DNA from: Flagellimonas abyssi
Lineage (GTDB): Bacteria; Bacteroidota; Bacteroidia; Flavobacteriales; Flavobacteriaceae
DNA length: 64,000 nt
Reading direction: 5' to 3'
Assembly: GCF_019457905.1 (NCBI RefSeq)
Contig: NZ_JAHZSV010000013.1
Coordinates: 109,696 to 173,695 of the forward strand
Shown: positions 61,022-64,000 of the stretch, piece by piece
Position numbering within the stretch: the first letter of the stretch is position 1
Layout of the letters: each line of letters begins with the position of its first letter
Position numbers and translations under genes: made by a program
The notes under the pieces: model-generated
The model's database searches: none
What the model saw: the letters and a program-made list of their open reading frames with translations, nothing else
What the model was told of the DNA's origin: nothing

Positions 61022-62254
61022 CTATGCCTTTAGGTTTCGGATACGTTCCACTAAAGGGGGGTGCGAATAGTGCACAAATACGTAAGCTGGGTGAGGTGTT
61101 AAATTGCTCAAACTCTTTTTGGACAACTTTTTTAAGGAAGAGACCAAAGGGGTTGCCGCAAAAGTATTTTTCGCAAAGTCATCCGCCTGAAATTCGAATT
61201 TTCGGGATAAATAGTTCATAATCAATCCAGTGACTTCGGATATTGGACTGTATAACAATGCAAACCCGACCAATGCCGCATGGAAACTTGGTGTGGAGAC
61301 CCCAATGGCCAAGGATATTTCTGGATGGTTGATGAACAATGAAAGAACGAACAACGTCAAACCTGTGGTCAATAGCGAAACTACAAGATTTACAATAATA
61401 TGGTTGCGTTTATAGTGACCTACTTCGTGAGCTAATACAGCCACAATTTCATCTTCGCTAAGGTCGTTGATCAAGGTGTCGAACAAAGTGATTCTTTTCT
61501 CTTTTCCAAATCCTGAAAAATAGGCATTTGCTTTTGTGGATCGCTTGGAACCATCGATCACAAATATATTTTGAAGCTCGAACCCGACTTTTTGCGCATA
61601 ATTTTCAATGGAACTTTTTAGACTACCATCTTCAAGCGGTGTCTGTTTGTTGAAGATGGGAACAATCAATCGGCTATAAAATAGGTTGATAAACAAAATG
61701 AAGATTCCAACGGCAATCCATGCGTAGATCCAAAAATATTGCCCTGTGGATTGATAGAACAACATGAACAATGTCAAAATCCCTCCTCCAAGAACAACGG
61801 TTAGAATGCTGCCCTTAATTTTATCGGTGAAAAAAGTGGATTTTGTTGTTTTGTTGAACCCATATTCTTCCTCGATCACAAATGTTCGGTAATAAGAGAA
61901 TGGAAGTCCCAAAATGGCACTTCCCAGCATAACGATTCCAAAGAAAATCAATGCCATCGGAATGGGTTTTTCAGTGATGGAACGCGTGAGTTGGTCCACC
62001 CATTCAAAACCTCCTAAAGCAAGAAAGCAGATGGTCAGAATCAATGAAAAGCCATCCGAAATGACTCCAAATTTATAATTGATTTTCTTGTATTGTTGCG
62101 ATTTTTGATATTCCTGTTCATCAAACACATCGGCAAGTTCTGGTGGCAAAGCCGATTTGAAACGCTTGGCATTCAAGTGTTCCAAATACTGGTGAGCCAG
62201 GTATTGGACCACAAGTATGGCCAGAATGATATAAAAGAGTACATTTTTTTCCAT
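61022..62254 (-). CDS. M48-family membrane metalloprotease (Ste24-like)
   Basis: A 410-aa integral membrane zinc protease. The catalytic motif is LAHEVGHYKRNH (HEXXH), and the third ligand glutamate lies in the KFEFQADDFA segment downstream. Several hydrophobic helices fill the N-terminal half (about 5-200). Ste24/CAAX-type M48 proteases handle membrane protein quality or processing. In bacteria the substrate is usually unknown. It lies 3 bp after the RNA methyltransferase gene's stop on the same strand, so the two are cotranscribed. Confidence 0.92.
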   Translation of the reverse strand: MEKNVLFYIILAILVVQYLAHQYLEHLNAKRFKSALPPELADVFDEQEYQKSQQYKKINYKFGVISDGFSLILTICFLALGGFEWVDQLTRSITEKPIPMALIFFGIVMLGSAILGLPFSYYRTFVIEEEYGFNKTTKSTFFTDKIKGSILTVVLGGGILTLFMLFYQSTGQYFWIYAWIAVGIFILFINLFYSRLIVPIFNKQTPLEDGSLKSSIENYAQKVGFELQNIFVIDGSKRSTKANAYFSGFGKEKRITLFDTLINDLSEDEIVAVLAHEVGHYKRNHIIVNLVVSLLTTGLTLFVLSLFINHPEISLAIGVSTPSFHAALVGFALLYSPISEVTGLIMNYLSRKFEFQADDFAKNTFAATPLVSSLKKLSKKSLSNLTPHPAYVFVHYSHPPLVERIRNLKA

Positions 62255-62257
62255 AGC

Positions 62258-63058
62258 TTAAAATCCGCGCTGGCGCTTCGCCTCAAATATAAGTATTGCA
62301 GCGGATACCGAAACATTCATGGAGTCTATTTCTCCTTGCATCGGTATAATTATGTTTTGGTCGGAATTTTGAAGCCATTTTTCTGTCAATCCAGTAGCTT
62401 CCGTACCCATTACAAGGGCAGAAGCGGCTTTAAAATCGCACTCCACATAATTTTTGGAAGCGGTGAGGGCGGCACAGTAGATTTTGATTTGGTTGGTTTG
62501 TAAAAAATCAATGATTTCGTCCGTTGTTCCTACGCCAATCTGATTGGTAAACAGGCAGCCCACGCTGGAACGGATAATATTCGGACTATATAGGTCTGAT
62601 TTGGGGTTTGCTATTAAAACGGCATCCACGGCTGCGGCATCCGCAGTGCGCAAAAGCGCGCCGATGTTTCCTGGTTTTTCTGTGGCTTCGGCCACCAGTA
62701 CCAAAGGTGTTTCATCTTTGAAAACGATGTTTGCCAGCGTATGGTCTTTGGAACGCATCAAGCCCATGATGCCTTCGGTGGTCCCCCGATGGGCAATTTT
62801 ACCGTAAACACTTTCGGAAACTTGGATAATTTCTTGGTCGGAAGTCTTGGTAAAAGCTTCAACGGAGCTGGAACCCATCAGTTCTGGACAATAGAGAAGC
62901 GTTTGCAAAACATAGCCTCCCTTTTGCGCCAATTCAATCTCCCGTTGGCCTTCTACCACAAAAACTCCTGCTTTTCTTCGTTCACGGGACTTTTCTTTGA
63001 GTTGCAGAATCTTTTTTACCAAGGGATTCTGGGCACTGCTGATGAATTTAGCTTCCAT
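62258..63058 (-). CDS. TrmH/SpoU-family RNA methyltransferase
   Basis: A 266-aa SPOUT-class enzyme. An N-terminal L30e-like substrate domain (about 1-95) is followed by the knotted SAM domain with TEKPGNIGALLRTADAA, IIRSSVGCLFTNQ and LVMGTEATGLTEKW, ending IIPMQGEIDSMNVSVSAAIL (motif 3). These are the three TrmH motifs; the likely target is a 2'-O-ribose in 23S rRNA or tRNA. It heads the long directon and precedes the M48 gene by 3 bp. The exact nucleotide is unknown, so no symbol is given. Confidence 0.92.
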   Translation of the reverse strand: MEAKFISSAQNPLVKKILQLKEKSRERRKAGVFVVEGQREIELAQKGGYVLQTLLYCPELMGSSSVEAFTKTSDQEIIQVSESVYGKIAHRGTTEGIMGLMRSKDHTLANIVFKDETPLVLVAEATEKPGNIGALLRTADAAAVDAVLIANPKSDLYSPNIIRSSVGCLFTNQIGVGTTDEIIDFLQTNQIKIYCAALTASKNYVECDFKAASALVMGTEATGLTEKWLQNSDQNIIIPMQGEIDSMNVSVSAAILIFEAKRQRGF

Positions 63059-63126
63059 AGGGGGTAAAAATAGCCATTCCTGTAATTATAAAAAGGGCTT
63101 TTCGACCAACTGGTAAAATTTAATCC

Positions 63127-63930
63127 ATGAACAAATTAACCATCCTATTACTTTTTATTGGCCTAACCGCCTGTAAACAAAATCTCAAAACAGAAAAAAA
63201 TGAAACGCCAGTTCAGCAGGAACTGCTTGTTGATGAAGCTGTTTACCCTGATGCCTTGACGAAAGTTTTTGATGCACATGGAGGTTTGAAACAATGGAAG
63301 TCGCAACGAACAATATCCTTTGTGCTGCCAAAACCAAACCAGTCCGAAACCCATACCATTGATTTATGGTCCCGAAAGGATAGAATTGACACGGAACAAT
63401 TTTCGATGGGTTTTGACGGAGAACAAGCTTGGCTCTTGAATGAAAGTGGGAACTATGAAGGCGATGCAGGCTTTTATCATAATTTGATGTTTTACTTTTA
63501 TGCCATGCCCTTTGTGTTGGCAGACGAAGGTATCCTATATTCTGCTACCGAAGATTTAGAATATGATGGCAAAAAGTATCCTGGTCTTCAAATAGCCTAT
63601 GAGTCGGGTGTTGGCGCTTCATCCAAAGATGAATATTTTATTTATTATGATCCAGAGAGCCACCAGATGGCTTGGTTGGGTTATACCGTGACCTATCGTT
63701 CTGGGGAAAGTTCGGATAATGTAAAATGGATTCACTACGATAACTGGCAAGAAGTGAATGGACTGGTGCTGCCAAAATCGATTACATGGCATAAGTATGA
63801 AGGCAGAACGATTATGGAACCGGCAAGCACGGTCAATTTTGAAGAAGTTATGCTGAGTGAGGATGCCAAACCGAGTGCGTTTTACGAAAAACCAGAAAAT
63901 GGAGAGTACGTTCCCATTAAGATGAATTAA
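63127..63930 (+). CDS. DUF6503 lipoprotein
   Basis: A 267-aa lipoprotein: the signal ends GLTAC (C16). The mature part matches what I recall as DUF6503, with AHGGLKQWKSQRTISFVLP near the start, WSRKDRIDTEQFSMGFDGEQAW, and the repeated YDxxSHQMAWLGYTV and ITWHKYEG segments; it resembles the LolA/LolB-like beta fold. Function unknown. It is divergent from the RNA methyltransferase with a 68-bp spacer and is closed by a strong terminator. Confidence 0.85.
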   Translation: MNKLTILLLFIGLTACKQNLKTEKNETPVQQELLVDEAVYPDALTKVFDAHGGLKQWKSQRTISFVLPKPNQSETHTIDLWSRKDRIDTEQFSMGFDGEQAWLLNESGNYEGDAGFYHNLMFYFYAMPFVLADEGILYSATEDLEYDGKKYPGLQIAYESGVGASSKDEYFIYYDPESHQMAWLGYTVTYRSGESSDNVKWIHYDNWQEVNGLVLPKSITWHKYEGRTIMEPASTVNFEEVMLSEDAKPSAFYEKPENGEYVPIKMN

Positions 63931-63969
63931 TTCACAAAAACAAAAAAGGCGCTCAATTGAGCAGTCATG

Positions 63970-63998
63970 GTCGGAAGATTATTCTTCCGACTTTTTTG
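63970..63998 (+). terminator. Rho-independent terminator at the window end
   Basis: GTCGGAAGA (63970-63978) pairs perfectly with TCTTCCGAC (63983-63991) around TTAT, followed by six T. It ends the DUF6503 transcript. Confidence 0.9.
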
Positions 63999-64000
63999 TT

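Noticed and set aside
1..64000. tRNA, rRNA, CRISPR arrays, IS elements or prophage genes
   Set aside because: None was seen on either strand; no repeat-spacer pattern, transposase motif or tRNA-like TTCGA arm cluster occurs.

Overview
The window is an ordinary, gene-dense stretch of chromosome from a member of the Bacteroidota, almost certainly family Flavobacteriaceae. Several signs agree: 6S-like RNA between zapA and rny; families largely confined to this group (DUF5606, CCC-motif membrane proteins, DUF6503, DUF4105); PopT/DUF368 pairs; promoters of the Bacteroidota type (TTG-N19-TANNTTTG); weak or absent Shine-Dalgarno sites; and several TTG/GTG starts. A genus close to Allomuricauda/Flagellimonas is a guess only. 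There are no rRNA or tRNA genes, insertion sequences, prophage genes or CRISPR arrays.

Layout. 1-2313 holds three glycosyltransferases, the first cut by the window edge. 2573-8161 is housekeeping: dapD, ruvX, def, a DUF5606 protein, a lipoprotein GH20 hexosaminidase with an SGNH hydrolase, and mazG. 8243-10099 has a MATE exporter and an AT-rich cupin gene. 10152-14415 looks like a lipid-carrier glycan module: small acidic protein, PAP2 phosphatase, GT39/ArnT-like transferase, and on the other strand a YbhN-like membrane protein and a DPM1-like GT2. 14451-16131 holds meaB and ohr. 16283-18840 is an ECF sigma / membrane anti-sigma / exported highly charged protein operon. 18922-21653 holds a lipoprotein MsrA, two tiny exported or membrane proteins and an orphan histidine kinase.

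21811-30049 is a minus-strand run: a DUF4105 protein, an ABC-F ATPase, a methyltransferase-like protein, a 54-aa membrane peptide, a heptanucleotide tandem repeat, PduO-type adenosyltransferase, a DUF2795 protein and secA. 30151-33824 holds pssA and the envelope run kdsD-tatC-CMD-lptB. recQ follows, then a DUF2752/CCC-motif membrane trio, an Smr protein, a cysteine desulfurase, two unknown exported proteins and an M23 peptidase. 42230-44617 is the cell-division/RNA cluster: coiled-coil partner, zapA, 6S-like RNA, rny. 44625-45872 encodes a secreted protein with five tryptophan-rich repeats.

46587-63058 is one long minus-strand directon. In transcription order it reads: rRNA methyltransferase, M48 protease, RelA/SpoT, Fur-family regulator, purA, dps, DinB, OstA/LptA-like, class III aminotransferase, TPR protein, two DUF368 translocases, aroE, DUF349. 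A DUF6503 lipoprotein and a strong terminator close the window.

Much of the gene set serves the cell envelope: LPS precursor (kdsD) and export (lptB, OstA), undecaprenyl-phosphate recycling (two DUF368, PAP2), lipid-linked glycan transfer, Tat and Sec export, peptidoglycan hydrolysis, and an ECF regulon likely to sense envelope state. No anti-phage or mobile system is visible. The most unusual items are the tryptophan-repeat secreted protein, the small membrane peptides, the 6S-like RNA, the heptamer repeat before pduO, a CRP/FNR-type palindrome before dps, and an 18-bp motif shared by two distant spacers.
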